Source: Phoronis australis
Taxonomy: Eukaryota; Phoronida; Phoronidae
NCBI GenBank assembly: GCA_002633005.1
Contig: NMRA01000247.1
Span: 286,523-314,150, forward strand
Direction of reading: 5' to 3'
Length of the DNA stretch: 27,628 bases
The position numbers and the translations under genes are program-made. Of the stretch, positions 1 to 10,176 are shown one piece after another; within the stretch, counting starts at the first letter, position 1, and every line of letters begins with the position of its first letter. Below the pieces are notes generated by a model. The model was not told where the DNA came from, did no database searches, and saw nothing but the letters and a program-made list of their open reading frames with translations.

Positions 1-468
1 GTTTTCATAACGAAGTGGACATACCTCAGCGGCACTCAAACCACGCCAAAATTTGACACACTTTGTGCAGTAATTACCAGCAAACAGATGGAAATTTGTC
101 ATGACAAAATAGCTTTGGTGTCTCACTTTAGTCAAAATTAATTAGACATCATTGCAGCTACCCGCTAACTCTTTTAGTCAGTGTGGGAAAACAGGTACAT
201 CTCCATATTAAGCAAAAAAGTGTTAGAGGTTTCCATAGATAAATTGAAACAGATTTGTGTCAAAATGAAAAGAATATCGATACGTACTTTTGTGAATAGA
301 GATTTTGTCAAAATTTAGTGATGTCCAAAACTAGCCGTATAATCAATGGCCTACTTACGTAGCCCACAAAAAGAAACGGCAAGACAAAGACTAGGCCTCT
401 CCACATCCATGACTGAAAACCCTCTGAAAAAAAGCAAAAATAAATGAAATTTCGGACACAATAAGAAG
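1..468. other. No gene seen; AT-rich flank
   Basis: I see no exon of the cysteine-rich gene and no recognisable coding sequence on either strand. The short open frame that crosses 308-544 on the minus strand runs into the inverted repeat of the adjacent transposon and has no cysteine module. The region is probably intron of the minus-strand gene, because the exon at 1921-2038 ends at a splice donor and its continuation must lie further left. Confidence 0.5.
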
Positions 469-470
469 TA

Positions 471-1860
471 CCATATTCGCCGTAATAACCGCCCAGGGCG
501 CTTAGAAAAGTTCGGTTCAGGGGGGGGCGCTTATTATAACCCAAGGCGGTTGAAACCCGGTCTCCGAAACGGGTGAAATCGGAAGCTAAGATTCATCAAA
601 TTTACGCTCTGTGATGCATGTAATCTATGAAAGACTTTCAACAAAACTGTGGTGCATTGCTATCAAACTTTGCTGCTAAATTACGATCATTTTACAGAAA
701 ATTGTGCTGAAATCCCAGGGCGAAAACTCGCCAACTGACTGCTTCACAATCGCCGTCTTCGATATGACGACCTCAATTCTTGAATAAAAATGGTTTCGAT
801 AAAGTACCTGAAATCCTCATTAAATTTTATAAGTAGCGTCTCTAAGGTTTTTAAGTTCCCGTGGAGTCTGGATTAACGGCAGGTTTAAGTATAAATCTGT
901 GCAACATCGTGCCATCTACATGCATGATCGGCAACACAGCGAGAAAAATGTCTGGACGAACACACATGTTGTTGTCACGTGACGTTCGTTTTGAAGTTCG
1001 TCTGCAAGTAAGCGAGCGCGTGCGTGTCACCAGAGTTCATTTGCCAAAGCAGAGACCGTCTTTTGGCCAGAGCCATGCAATCTTATTAGCTAGATGTGTC
1101 TAAAGAAATTTGCACAAGCAGTAGACCTAAACCAGAGCGTGTTTCATTCAGCACTTGCCGGTCTCGTGCTAAAAACTTTCGACATTTGTCTCGGCAAGGC
1201 CGATATTAGTTGCCGTGTAGCTGGATGCGTACGTAACTATCTGACATTTATTTTTCGGTGTAAGGGTGTGTAACTGTGTAAGCATTCAGTGTCAGTTGTC
1301 ATTTTATCAGATATTCGGCTTAATAACACCAATTACGGTTAATCAAACAATGCATCTCAAAAATAACGCAAACATGTTGATAGTATTAGAAATTGACGAA
1401 AATTAGTTCCAATATTCATTCGATGCTATGCTACCCGCTTCATGAATAGATAGTTCCCAACTAATGTCTTTGATGACAGGTTATGTAGCGCGCGCTTCCT
1501 GGCCACGTGCGTTTAACACCGAGTTATTTTTATTCATGAGACAGTCGATGTGTCTACTGAAAGGTCAGACCATGGGACACGGTCGTCACGAGAGCGTAGC
1601 AACGCTGTTGCTTTCTTTTTGAAGCGCTGCGTTACTTTGTCACCGCTAAATACAAACGTAGCAGTGCCGCTGGTGGTCTAGAAGACCCGTGCAAATTTTT
1701 TTTGATAAATTGAAGACGTTACTGTAGCCGAGTTTTAGGACTGTTTGTACGTCGTTGTTCGCATGAACACGTTCATGGACTGGGCGCTTATTTCAGCAAA
1801 GTCTGAAAACGCGTGGGGGGGCGCTTATAGGGGCATGGGCGGTTATTACGGCGAATACGG
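471..1860. mobile_element. Non-autonomous DNA transposon (1390 bp) with 25-bp terminal inverted repeats
   Basis: The left end (471-495) begins CCATATTCGCCGTAATAACC and the right end (1836-1860) is its reverse complement, with 24 of 25 positions matching. Both ends are flanked by TA (469-470 and 1861-1862), which fits a TA target-site duplication. Runs of G followed by CGCTTAT lie just inside both ends (about 524-536 and 1815-1828), like subterminal repeats. The interior is richer in CG than the surrounding introns and has only short frames (for example 861-1103) with no recognisable transposase. I infer a non-autonomous cut-and-paste element. The superfamily is not clear from the sequence. 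A related end is present at 26983. Confidence 0.8.
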
Positions 1861-1920
1861 TACATAGTCAACATCAAAAACTAAGAGTGCAAGGAGCTGA
1901 GTGTCAAGTCAGACATATAC

Positions 1921-2038
1921 CTGTATGTTCCAGCAGCACACGGGATTGGTTCAGTACTTCCTTCAGGACAATAGTGACCAATGGGACACCTGCCTCCTGT
2001 ACCACTGCTATTAGTGGATGGCGTTGATTGGTCCACAC
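1921..2038 (-). CDS. Exon 13 (last visible): one GCC2/GCC3 half-module
   Basis: This 118-bp exon follows an acceptor CAG at 2039-2041 and ends at donor GTATAT from 1920 down. It carries CPIGHYCPEGS followed by a PIPCAAGTY motif. It enters in phase 1: its first two bases complete the glycine codon begun by the last base (3079) of the preceding exon, giving an unbroken join of the type CTIG-VDQS. It leaves in phase 2, so at least one more exon is required beyond the left edge of the window or inside 1-1900, where none was found. No disabling change is seen here. The next sequence downstream is the transposon at 471-1860, whose right end is only about 60 bp away. Confidence 0.85.
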
Positions 2039-3078
2039 CTGAAATAGGTTGGTAGGGATTACAGCACTTGGCATTTGGTTCAGATGTCCACACTCAACAC
2101 AATAGAATTGTGAAAGTGCCAGAGTCAGAACAGATTTGTGAGTAATAGTCACTTACATGGGTGCGACATTTTGAGAACCAGTTTTCTCAACTGAATAACG
2201 GGCATCAGCTGGTCCAAGACCACTGTAAGTAAATACTGCTGATTTGTGTAAGATAAATGTGCATGTAAGAACGAGACAAAAGGAGTCCAGAAAGCTTGAA
2301 GACAAAGTTAGGTTACTGTATTTAGGTGTCTAAGTACCCGGCACAGGAAATAAGGAAGGTGTCTACCATTAATACGAAACTTATCAGGCGTTGACATTGA
2401 TAAGTATCGCTGTCATCACTCAATTATAGCATTAAAGCCTAACTTCAACTGAGTTTTGTTAATTTAGATGTACTGGACTAACCAGATAGTCCCAGCAAAG
2501 CATTAGTGAAATAAGAAAACGCAGGTTTAATCACTCAAATGCAGACCTGTCAAATGATAGGAGAAGTCGCCTTTTTGTACCATATTGCGTCAACGCGACA
2601 ACTCAGCACAAACAACAAATAGCCGATAACAGTTGTATTGAATGGGTGTCTGAATAGTACACCATTGCGTGTAGGTGTTATTCACACCTGTTTGAATTAA
2701 AGGGTGATTCTTGCGATGACGTAGACAAAAGCAAGCCAGTAAATCTAACATTTCATTACATTTGCCAATTTATGGCCTTGGTGGACTCAGAGAGATGCTC
2801 TTAACATACTCCAGAAACCAAATTTACATGTGTTACTATTCAAGATAAGCTTTAAACTAGTACTACATTTTATGCATTCAATAGTTTAAAATTATTTATA
2901 ATGGGTTTACACAATATTCACTAGGTGGTGCTAATGAATAAAAATTGTTCTTTTTGACATCTGAATAGATTGAGACCATAAAGCAGTTCATGAGCATAGA
3001 TATTTCTGTGAGAAGGTCCCCTCTTTCACTTGAAACACTTAGTGAACTTGGAGTTTGTCATTGCTGAACAATACTAAC
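2039..3078 (-). other. Intron between exons 13 and 12
   Basis: The interval is bounded by a GTTAGT donor (3078 downward) and a CAG acceptor (ending at 2039) on the minus strand. It is AT-rich, with no coding frame, transposon end or tandem repeat that I can support. Confidence 0.7.
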
Positions 3079-6022
3079 CTATAGTACAGTAGTATCCAGC
3101 TGAACAGTTTCCACTGACGACTGCCAGACCAGGCACATGGCAGTATTTTCCTCCAGGGCATTGTGTGCATTCGGACACTGACCGGATGCCATATGTAGGG
3201 TTGTATGTTCCTGCTGGGCACATCTGAAGGTCATTCCCTGTGCTGGCTGGACAATAATAACCAGGCAAACATTGGTCAGCACGGTCGCGGTTGACACAGA
3301 AGTATCCCTCCGGACATGGATCACAGACACTTGCACCAGTGTAGTTAGTGTAAGTGCCATTTGTACAGTACAGATGTTTAGTAGACCCGACTGGACAGTA
3401 AGATCCCTGTGGACAAATGTCACCTGTGACTCCATCTGTTGGAGCTTTGTTCTTAGCACTGAGAGTACAGTAGTATCCAGCATCACAATCTCCACTGACA
3501 CTGGATAGCCCAGCAAGTTTGCAATACTTTCCAGGATCACATGGCAAACAAGCGGTAATATTAGTCATACGTGTGTTGGGATTGTAAGATCCAGGACTGC
3601 AGGCAATGGGCTCATAGCTCCCCTCAGGACAGTAATGGCCAACGGGACACTCGTCACCATATGCTTGGCCAACAGGATTGGCTTCTTCAGATCTGTTGCT
3701 GCAGTAGAAGCCCGCAAGGCAAGAACCATTGGTGGCCGTCAAACCAACCTCAGAACAATACTCACCAGGGGGACAAATGGTGCAGTCACCTTCAGCGGTG
3801 AGTTGTGGTGCAGCGCCATAGGTTCCCTTGGGACAGTTGGTAGGCCAAGAGCTCCCAGACTCACAGTACGTCCCCTGAGGGCATGGGCCTCCCTCGACTG
3901 ACAAGGTTGGATTGGGTGCTGAAGCACCAAGGATACAATAGAAACCAGCAAAGCACTTGTTAGTGGGTTCAGTGATATTCTCAGCCTCACAGTAGTATCC
4001 TTCAAGGCAAGGTCGGCATTCGCTGCGATTCTCCAATCCAGTTGAGTTGCTGAATGTTCCGACAGGGCAGGGGTTTTCGCGTGCAGTCTTTGTGCCATTT
4101 GGACAATAGAATCCAGACGGACAGGTCTTTGGTATTACTACACCATGTGATGGCGCAGAAACACCACTCTGCTGTTCAGCAATAGCTTCATTTTGGTCAC
4201 AGTACATACCACCAGGACACTGCAGGCATTCTCCCTGTTCCACAATTGGCTGATACGATCCTGACAGACACGGTGTTTGTTGGGGACTACCAATAGGACA
4301 CGCATGGCCAGCAAGACACTGGTTACCAGGTGGCTGGGGAACTGTCATGTTCTCAGGACAGAACCATCCCTGGTCACAATAGTCGTTGGGAAGATCACGA
4401 CCGTAGCCAGAACAATACTTGCCAGCTGTGCAGAAGAGGCAATTTGTTTCATTGTGGCTGGCGAATCTGTTGTTGTAAGAACCTGGGTCACATGGTATGG
4501 GGTAGGAGCTTCCTGTTGGACAATAGTGGCCTTTTGGGCATATGTCGCCTGTGGTTTCATTNATACTTTCCAGGATCACATGGCACACAAGCGGTAATAT
4601 TAGTCATACGTGTGTTGGGATTGTAAGATCCAGGACTGCAGGCAATGGGCTCATAGCTCCCCTCAGGACAGTAATGGCCAATGGGACACTCGTCACCATA
4701 TGCTTGGCCAACAGGATTGGCTTCTTCAGATCTGTTGCTGCAGTAGAAGCCCGCAAGGCAAGAACCGTTGGTGGCCGTCAAACCAACCTCAGAACAGTAC
4801 TCACCAGGGGGACAAATGGTGCAGTCACCTTCAGCGGTGAGTTGTGGTGCAGCGCCATAGGTTCCCTTGGGACAGTTGGTAGGCCAAGAGCTCCCAGACT
4901 CACAGTACGTCCCCTGAGGGCATGGTCCTCCCTCAACTGACAAGGTTGGATTGGGTGCCGAAGCACCAAGGATACAATAGAAACCAGCAAAGCACTTGTT
5001 AGTGGGTTCAGTGATATTTTCAGCCTCACAGTAGTATCCTTCAAGGCAAGGTCGGCATTCGCTGCGATTCTCCAATCCAGTTGAGTTGCTGAATGTTCCG
5101 ACAGGGCAGGGGTTTTCGCGTCCAGTCTTTGTGCCATTTGGACAATAGAATCCAGACGGACAGGTCTTTGGTATTACTACACCATGCGATGGCGCAGAAA
5201 CACCACTCTGCTGTTCAGCAATAGCTTCATTTTGGTCACAGTACATACCACCAGGACAATGCAGGCATTCTCCCTGTTCCACAATTGGCTGATACGATCC
5301 TGACGGACACGGTGTTTGTTGGGGACTACCAATAGGACACGCATGGCCAGCAAGACACTGGTTACCAGGTGGCTGAGGAACTGTCATGTTCTCAGGACAG
5401 AACCATCCCTGGTCACAATAGTCGTTGGGAAGGTCACGACCATAGCCAGAACAATACTTGCCAGCTGTGCAGAAGAGGCAATTTGTTTCATTGTGGCTGG
5501 CGAATCTGTTGTTGTAAGAACCTGGGTCACATGGTATGGGGTAGGAGCTTCCTGTTGGACAATAGTGGCCTTTTGGACATATGTCGCCTGTGGTTTCATT
5601 GACAGGATTTGGTAAGATTGTGCTGCCACTACAGTAATAGCCTGCCAGACAGTCTCCACTCACTGCTGCCAATTCATTGGACAGACAATACTTGCCGCTA
5701 TCACATGGTATGGGTGCTGCCGCTCCAGGGGGGCAGTATGTTCCTGCTCGGCACATGCCACCAGTCATCTGCGATGGGCACGCGCATGTGCTTCCTGCGT
5801 CATTACCAAGAGTTGTTGGCTTGTTGGACTAAGCAGCAAGGGTGCAGTACCACCCAGGGGCACAGACCCCAGCAGGTTCAGACATTCTGTGGTGAGGGCA
5901 GTAGTAGCCAGGAAGGCACATTTGGCATGATGTGTCATTGGAGATTTCGGTCTCCTTGTTGAATGTACCATTGTTGCAGGGGAACTGGGTGGCAAACTCC
6001 ATATTAACAGGGCAGTAGTGAC
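3079..6022 (-). CDS. Exon 12: giant exon of GCC2/GCC3 modules, with internal duplication and one in-frame stop
   Basis: The exon follows acceptor TTTTTGCAG (AG at 6023-6024) and ends at a GTTAGT donor. It encodes a dense run of CxxGxxC motifs: GHYCPVN, CLPGYYC, CAPGWYC, CRAGTYC, CLAGYYC, CPKGHYC, CTAGKYC, CDQGWFC, CPGGMYC, CPSGFYC, CLEGYYC, CPQGTYC, CPPGEYC, CPEGYFC, CSAGYYC and more. It enters and leaves in phase 1. Two defects are visible. An in-frame TAG at 5829-5831 follows CAPGWYCTLAA; the same frame continues with good cysteine motifs on both sides, so CAG to TAG is a simple explanation. A 1038-bp duplication is joined at N4562, which also shifts the frame. Removing one copy and the N leaves 1905 bp in the correct phase at both ends. 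Confidence 0.85.
3524..5600. repeat. Two 1038-bp near-identical copies abutting at a single N
   Basis: Copy 1 is 3524-4561 and copy 2 is 4563-5600, at a fixed offset of 1039. By my line-by-line comparison they differ at 16 positions (about 1.5%) with no insertion or deletion. Five differences change an amino acid (V/I, L/V, A/G, L/P, Q/H) and the rest are silent. Each copy encodes 346 residues, from just before NETTGDICPKG to CDPGKY. The copies meet at N4562, and the junction is not homologous: CDPGKY meets NETTG rather than another CDPGKYC-like site. This fits two alleles placed in series, or a collapsed gap, better than ordinary unequal crossing over. A true tandem duplication with unsequenced material at the N remains possible. 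Confidence 0.9.
4562..4562. other. Single N, probable collapsed assembly gap
   Basis: The ambiguous base lies exactly between the two duplicate copies. Counted as one base it puts the upstream CDPGKY frame and the downstream NETTGDICP frame out of register. It therefore does not behave as one unread base within a continuous gene. The other N (7289) also lies at a break in homology. Confidence 0.75.
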
Positions 6023-6690
6023 CTGCAAAAAGAATCACAGTACACTGTAATATCAGTAATTGGTCAATACTGTGCCATTAAAAGAACATGTTAATCACAC
6101 CGTTCTGTATTCCTGAAGTCTACTTCATTCTAGAGAGAAAAAAACACTTTCAAAATCTCAAACCCTTCGAATTTGGTCTCGACAATAAAAGAACAGAGCA
6201 TGTCAAAATCTATGGAAATATTACACCCTTGCTTAAACAACAGTGTCACAGCGCTTTGTGTATTCGAATCAAGTCTTGACTCATTTATCTAAATGTTGAA
6301 TTATCAAGGGTCATCAGTTATTGTCCAGCAGGTGGCTAGCCAATGCTGATGCTGTTAGTGTATATTTTTAAAAAAAGTGGTCCCAGTGTGAATCATATTG
6401 GGTTGACAACTAAGTAGACATAACAACCTATCTATGAGCATATGCCATAAAACTTTGACAAGTTTCATGCCTTCTTTTGGTACACAGAGGAAACAAAACA
6501 CCAGTTAATGATCCTGCACCAATAAACAACTTTGACACTACAGAATCAAGAACAAACAACTACATGATTGGGCACTAAATACAACAATACATTTGAACAT
6601 GAAATATACTGTGTGTTTCATGTTTAGATGATGTTTTGTGGTGCTCACTGATGATGATTTAAGATCAAAAGCAAATAAGATCGAATCTAC
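6023..6690. other. Intron sequence; no gene
   Basis: AT-rich sequence upstream of exon 12 on the minus strand. The short plus-strand frame near 6088-6279 has no recognisable domain. The left boundary of the retrotransposon that follows cannot be set exactly, because the second element in the window lacks the matching 5' portion. Confidence 0.5.
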
Positions 6691-6755
6691 CATACATACA
6701 TATTGCTACGTCCAAATTACCAGAAAGACAACCTCAGGACTCTCCGAGAGGGAAG

Positions 6756-7288
6756 ATGCAAGAAGAGTCCAACGACAGACCTCAAATGGCAACAACCGGA
6801 CCAAATAGGACTACGATTACGAACACCGATTTAGCATCAAGAACCTGTGTGTGTGGAAAGATTCTGAAGAATTTAAGAGGGTTGAAGATCCACCAAGGAA
6901 AGATGAAGTGCTTACGTCAGGTCGCAAGGCAACGCTTGGGCGCCACGTCCAGCGAGACGGGGGAGGGATTGAGCCAGGTCTCAAACCACAGTGCAGAAGA
7001 CCTCCCAGCTACGCATCAGATGGAAGCATTAGTAGTAGAAGCTGAAGTATTTCAGAATCCAGTTCCAGCCAGTTCAGCAGGTCCACCAGATACTGCAAAG
7101 AAGGATCGAATCAAGTGGCCATCAGCAGCTGATAAGAAGGCGTGGTCAGCCTTAGACGATGATCTGGATAGCATCTTACGTGTCACTCTTCGAGGTCCAG
7201 CAGAGACAAAGATTGAGGCTATGACTAGGATTGTTTACCAAGTCAGTGTGGACCGCTTTGGAACAGTAGAGAAAAGAAAGGAAACATN
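6756..7288 (+). pseudogene. Retrotransposon N-terminal region with zinc finger
   Basis: A 179-codon open frame begins with ATG at 6756. It contains a C-x1-C-x12-H-x5-C finger at residues 31-52 (CVCGKILKNLRG then KIHQGKMKC). This resembles the N-terminal DNA-binding fingers of R2/HERO/NeSL-type retrotransposons. The frame ends with a segment (RIVYQVSVDRFG) that matches the first alignable residues of the second element (RLVYSICKERFG), which confirms that it belongs upstream of the reverse transcriptase. It breaks at N7289, just after the KRKET segment. I infer that it helps place the element at its target. The exact start codon is unproven. Confidence 0.75.
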
Positions 7289-7289
7289 G

Positions 7290-7608
7290 GTCTAGAGGCT
7301 GAAGATCTACCAGACAAAGGTTTTGATCTGGGGACATAAAGAAGTCATAAGTGGATAGCACTGTGAAGAAAGCCCGATCGGGGTCAGCCCCTGCTCCAAG
7401 TAGAATTTCCTACAAGGTCTATAAGATGTGTCCCAAGTTGAGAGAAAGGCTCTGGAAGCTGTTTAAGATCCTCTGGAGGAAGTGCGTAGTTCCAACCCAG
7501 TGGGGGCGAGCTGAAGGAGTTTATGTTCCGAAAGAAGAAGGCTCGAAGCAGATTAGCCAGTTTCGACCAATTTCACTGCTCAGCGTGGAAGGAAAGATCT
7601 ACTTATAG
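7290..7608 (+). pseudogene. Reverse transcriptase 5' part, interrupted
   Basis: After N7289 a short frame ends with a segment like the DLGDIK of the other element. A one-base shift near 7330 and a TAA at 7348-7350 follow. The frame from 7351 then carries KKARSGSAPAPS, an EGVYVPK motif and QFRPISLLSVEGKIY, which are the early fingers motifs of non-LTR reverse transcriptases (PISL). It ends at a TAG (7606-7608). The homologous reading continues from 7605 in another frame, so a small deletion near 7602 is the likely cause. Confidence 0.75.
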
Positions 7609-9150
7609 CAATCTTATCCGGCAGAATGACAAACTTCATGATCAAGAACAAGTATATTGAAACATCTTCACAGAAAGGCGGGGTACCAGGCTTTTCTGGA
7701 TGCCTGGAACATAATTCTATCATAAGTGAACTCATACACCGAGCGAAGAAGGGCAAGAAGAATCTGTCTATGGTGTGGCTCGACATGGCAAATGCGTACG
7801 GTTCGGTACCACATGTATTAGTTTATCGTGCCATGGACTTCTACCACATTCCTGAGAAAGTCAAGAATATAGTGAAGTCATACTATAGCTCCTGTGTGAT
7901 GCGTTTCACAGTCGGCAACTTCACTACGAAGTGGCAACATCTTGAAAAAGGAATTATGACAGGCTGTACCATTTCAGTCATCCTGTTTATCATGGCAATG
8001 AATGTCCTGCTGAAGAGAGCCCAATCTGAGCGAAGAGGTCCCAAGCTAGATGAAGTCAGACAGCCATCATGTAGAGCTTTTGTTGACGACATTACAATTA
8101 AGACAGAGTCACCAGTGGGAGCCAGAACAATTCTCTGTTGCCTAGAAGAGCTCACTAAATGGGCCCGTATGTCATTCAAGGCAGAGAAGTCCAGATCACT
8201 AATTATCAACAGAGGCGTTTTGCTCAAGAGACAGACGTTTTCGATAGCAGGTTGCAGAATTCCAACAATAAGTGAACAACCAGTCAAGTGCCTTGGCAAG
8301 TACTATGATAGCAGCCTACGAGACACATCCCGTGTCAAGGATGTGAAAGCTCAGCTCAAGGTTGGGCTTGAGAAGATCGACAAAGACGGCAGACCCGGAA
8401 GATTCAAGCATTGGTGCTACCAGTTCATCTTGCTCCCGAAGCTTATGTGGCCACTGTTAATCTACAACGTCACGTCGTCTTCAGCTGAGGAAATGGAAAG
8501 AGCAGCGAGCCGGTTCATTCGAAGGTGGCTTGGTCTACCTGCATCATTCAGCAACGTCGGGCTGTACTGCAAGTCATCGAAACTCGTTCTTCCGGTCTCA
8601 TCTGTGGTGGAGGAATATAAAGTTACCAAAGTGCGAGCCAGTATCACTCTGCGGAATACTTCTGACCAGGCTATCAGTGGTTGCATCAACCAGTCACGTA
8701 CCGGCAGTAAGTGGTCCACCACGTCGGCAATCAGCGAAGCAGAAAGCCGGCTGAGGCACAAGCAACTAATAGGAAGTGCTTGCCAGGGTAGGCAAGGACT
8801 GGGCTACAAGACCGGGAATCCAGCAAGGAAGAGACTTAAAAACCCAGACAGAGAAGTTAGATTGTCAGAGAATGAAGGAAGGTATGCCCGAGCAGTTCAG
8901 ATGGGTCAGCAGGGGGCGTGGACGAAGTGGGGCAAAGTCTTGCAAAGGGAAATAAAGTGGGTGGACTTGTGGAAGATGTCGCCTTTGAAAGCAAAGTTTC
9001 TCATCAGATCTCTTTATGATGTACTGCCTACTCCCAGCAACCTTGCTATTTGGGGTCTTACTGACAACCCGAGCTGTATTCAGTGTGGACGCAGATGTTC
9101 TTTAGAACACATTCTGTCATATTGCAGCGTGTCTTTGGCATCAGAACACA
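7605..9150 (+). pseudogene. Reverse transcriptase core and CCHC knuckle, endonuclease missing
   Basis: The frame is open from 7605. It contains motif A with its catalytic Asp (VWLDMANAYGSVPH; Asp codon 7782-7784), a KGIMTGCTIS motif B and motif C FVDD (two Asp codons 8085-8090). Thumb sequences follow, including a GRFKHWCYQFILLPKLMWPL segment that is strongly conserved with the second element. A CCHC knuckle, C-x2-C-x7-H-x4-C, lies at 9075-9125. After the knuckle, similarity to the other element fades within a few codons. The frame continues to 9302 only because it reads the antisense of a host exon. The PD-(D/E)-type endonuclease expected next is absent. The catalytic residues are still present. 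Confidence 0.85.
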
Positions 9151-9156
9151 ACTGTC

Positions 9157-9433
9157 AGGCTGTGTTGTATTGGAGCCCAGACTACAGTAGTACCCAGCAT
9201 CACAAGGAGCTGATGGTGAGCCTAGTCCAGGGGTCTCGCAGGCATAGCCCAGCAAGCAGTCCTGGCACTGGGCCAGTGTTGTCAGTCCTGTTTGGTTGTT
9301 GAATGTTCCAGCCGGGCAGGCAACAGGATCCTGGGTCTTTTGAGAGCAGTAATAGCCAACAGGACATGGGCCAGCATCTCCAGTGCCTGAACCAGATGGC
9401 CGTTGAGCATCTGATCCAGTGCGGCAATAATAC
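9157..9433 (-). CDS. Exon 11: GCC2/GCC3 modules, 3' end cut off at the retrotransposon
   Basis: The exon follows acceptor CCTTAG (AG at 9434-9435). Its first base completes the glycine left in phase 2 by the exon ending at 10131, giving CDSG-YYC. It carries YYCRTGS, CPVGYYC, PVACPAGTF, CQDCLLGYAC and CDAGYYCSLGS motifs, with NQT and NTT sequons. After about 9157 the reading changes to the antisense of the retrotransposon, and no splice donor is seen at the switch. By comparison with the other modules, the missing tail should supply a TDG...CPxG stretch of roughly 15 codons before the next exon (6022), which begins with HYC. The exon end is therefore lost or misassembled. The left coordinate is good to about 15 bp. 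Confidence 0.8.
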
Positions 9434-10130
9434 CTAAGGCAAGATAACACTTATTAAGAGCCATAAAAAGATCACTGTTTAACTAAATGTATCACGTGCT
9501 CTTTGTCTAAATGCACCATACTCACATCAATTACTTATGCATCATATCCAGGCTCACATTCACATCCTTCTAGCCATCTTATAAAATGATTGTATGCAGA
9601 CAGTAGTTAATGAATAATGACGAATTAAAAAAAAATACAATAAGCATTTGTCACAGAGTAACTAAATTGTCCGTGTCAGGATATATATTTTAAGGCGCTA
9701 TAATTTCATTTTGGAAACTTTTAGATTATTTCTGGATGTCAGCAAGAAATGCTATATCACATGAAAATTCATTTCCAAATCAGTTTTCATATTAATTTTG
9801 AGCATTGTAATCAGTAGTCATTTTCAGCTATATCTCCAATAACTTGTTGCAAATATATTTATATTAAATAAAAAGTTAATTATCACATAAAATTTTAGCC
9901 ATAAACCATGGCAAAGACAATCAAGATTTCTGCTTCAACTCAAGGCAAAACTGGGCATCAGTGCCTACGTGGAAGTCTAGCTTCTCATGGCAGTTTTCTG
10001 TTTAATGTAAATGCGGATGTATAATGTTTTAGTCATAAACACAACCCATCCAGATCCACACTTCCCAGTCTCTGATGTACCATTAACAATACTGTGTGTG
10101 TATAGTGTTTTAGTCATAAAGACAACCTAC
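9434..10130 (-). other. Intron between exons 11 and 10
   Basis: The intron runs from donor GTAGGT (10130 downward) to acceptor CCTTAG. It is AT-rich and, apart from the duplicated exon end at 10020-10095, holds nothing recognisable. Confidence 0.7.
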
Positions 10131-10176
10131 CCAGAATCACACTCCCCAGTCTCTGATGTACCATTCACATCACTGC
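10020..10176. repeat. 81-bp-offset partial duplication of an exon end plus its splice donor region
   Basis: The segment around 10020-10095 repeats, with scattered changes, the segment 10101-10176. Shared landmarks are AGTCATAAA (10031 and 10112) and CCCAGTCTCTGATGTACCATT. The right-hand copy contains the live 3' end of exon 10 (ending at 10131) and its GTAGGT donor. In the left-hand copy the corresponding donor position reads AACCCATCC on the plus strand, so the minus strand has GGATGGGTT and no clean GT at that place. It looks like a decayed tandem copy inside the intron. Confidence 0.75.

Larger units (their letters stand above)
6700..9150 (+). mobile_element. HERO-like non-LTR retrotransposon, decayed, 3'-truncated
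   Basis: This plus-strand block encodes, in order, an N-terminal zinc finger, the start of the linker region, a reverse transcriptase and a CCHC knuckle. It aligns with the element at ~22533-25510 over most of that length but is clearly diverged, so it is a different subfamily. About 120 residues of linker present in the other copy (roughly its residues 37-156) are absent at N7289. The sequence stops being alignable just after the knuckle (about 9142) and runs straight into a host exon on the opposite strand. The restriction-like endonuclease and 3' UTR are therefore lost. Stops at 7348-7350 and 7606-7608 and at least two frameshifts show that it is dead. The 5' limit is approximate. Confidence 0.85.

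Noticed and set aside
308-544. 78-codon minus-strand frame
   Set aside because: It overlaps the inverted repeat of the transposon at 471 and has no recognisable domain.
861-1103. 80-codon plus-strand frame as a possible transposase remnant
   Set aside because: Too short and without any recognisable catalytic or DNA-binding motif.
3272-4940. Plus-strand frames over exon 12 with tryptophan- or cysteine-rich readings
   Set aside because: They mirror the repetitive minus-strand exon and recur in both duplicate copies for that reason only.
9151-9302. C-terminal extension of the first retrotransposon frame as a new domain
   Set aside because: These codons are the antisense of the host cysteine-rich exon; similarity to the second element ends before them.
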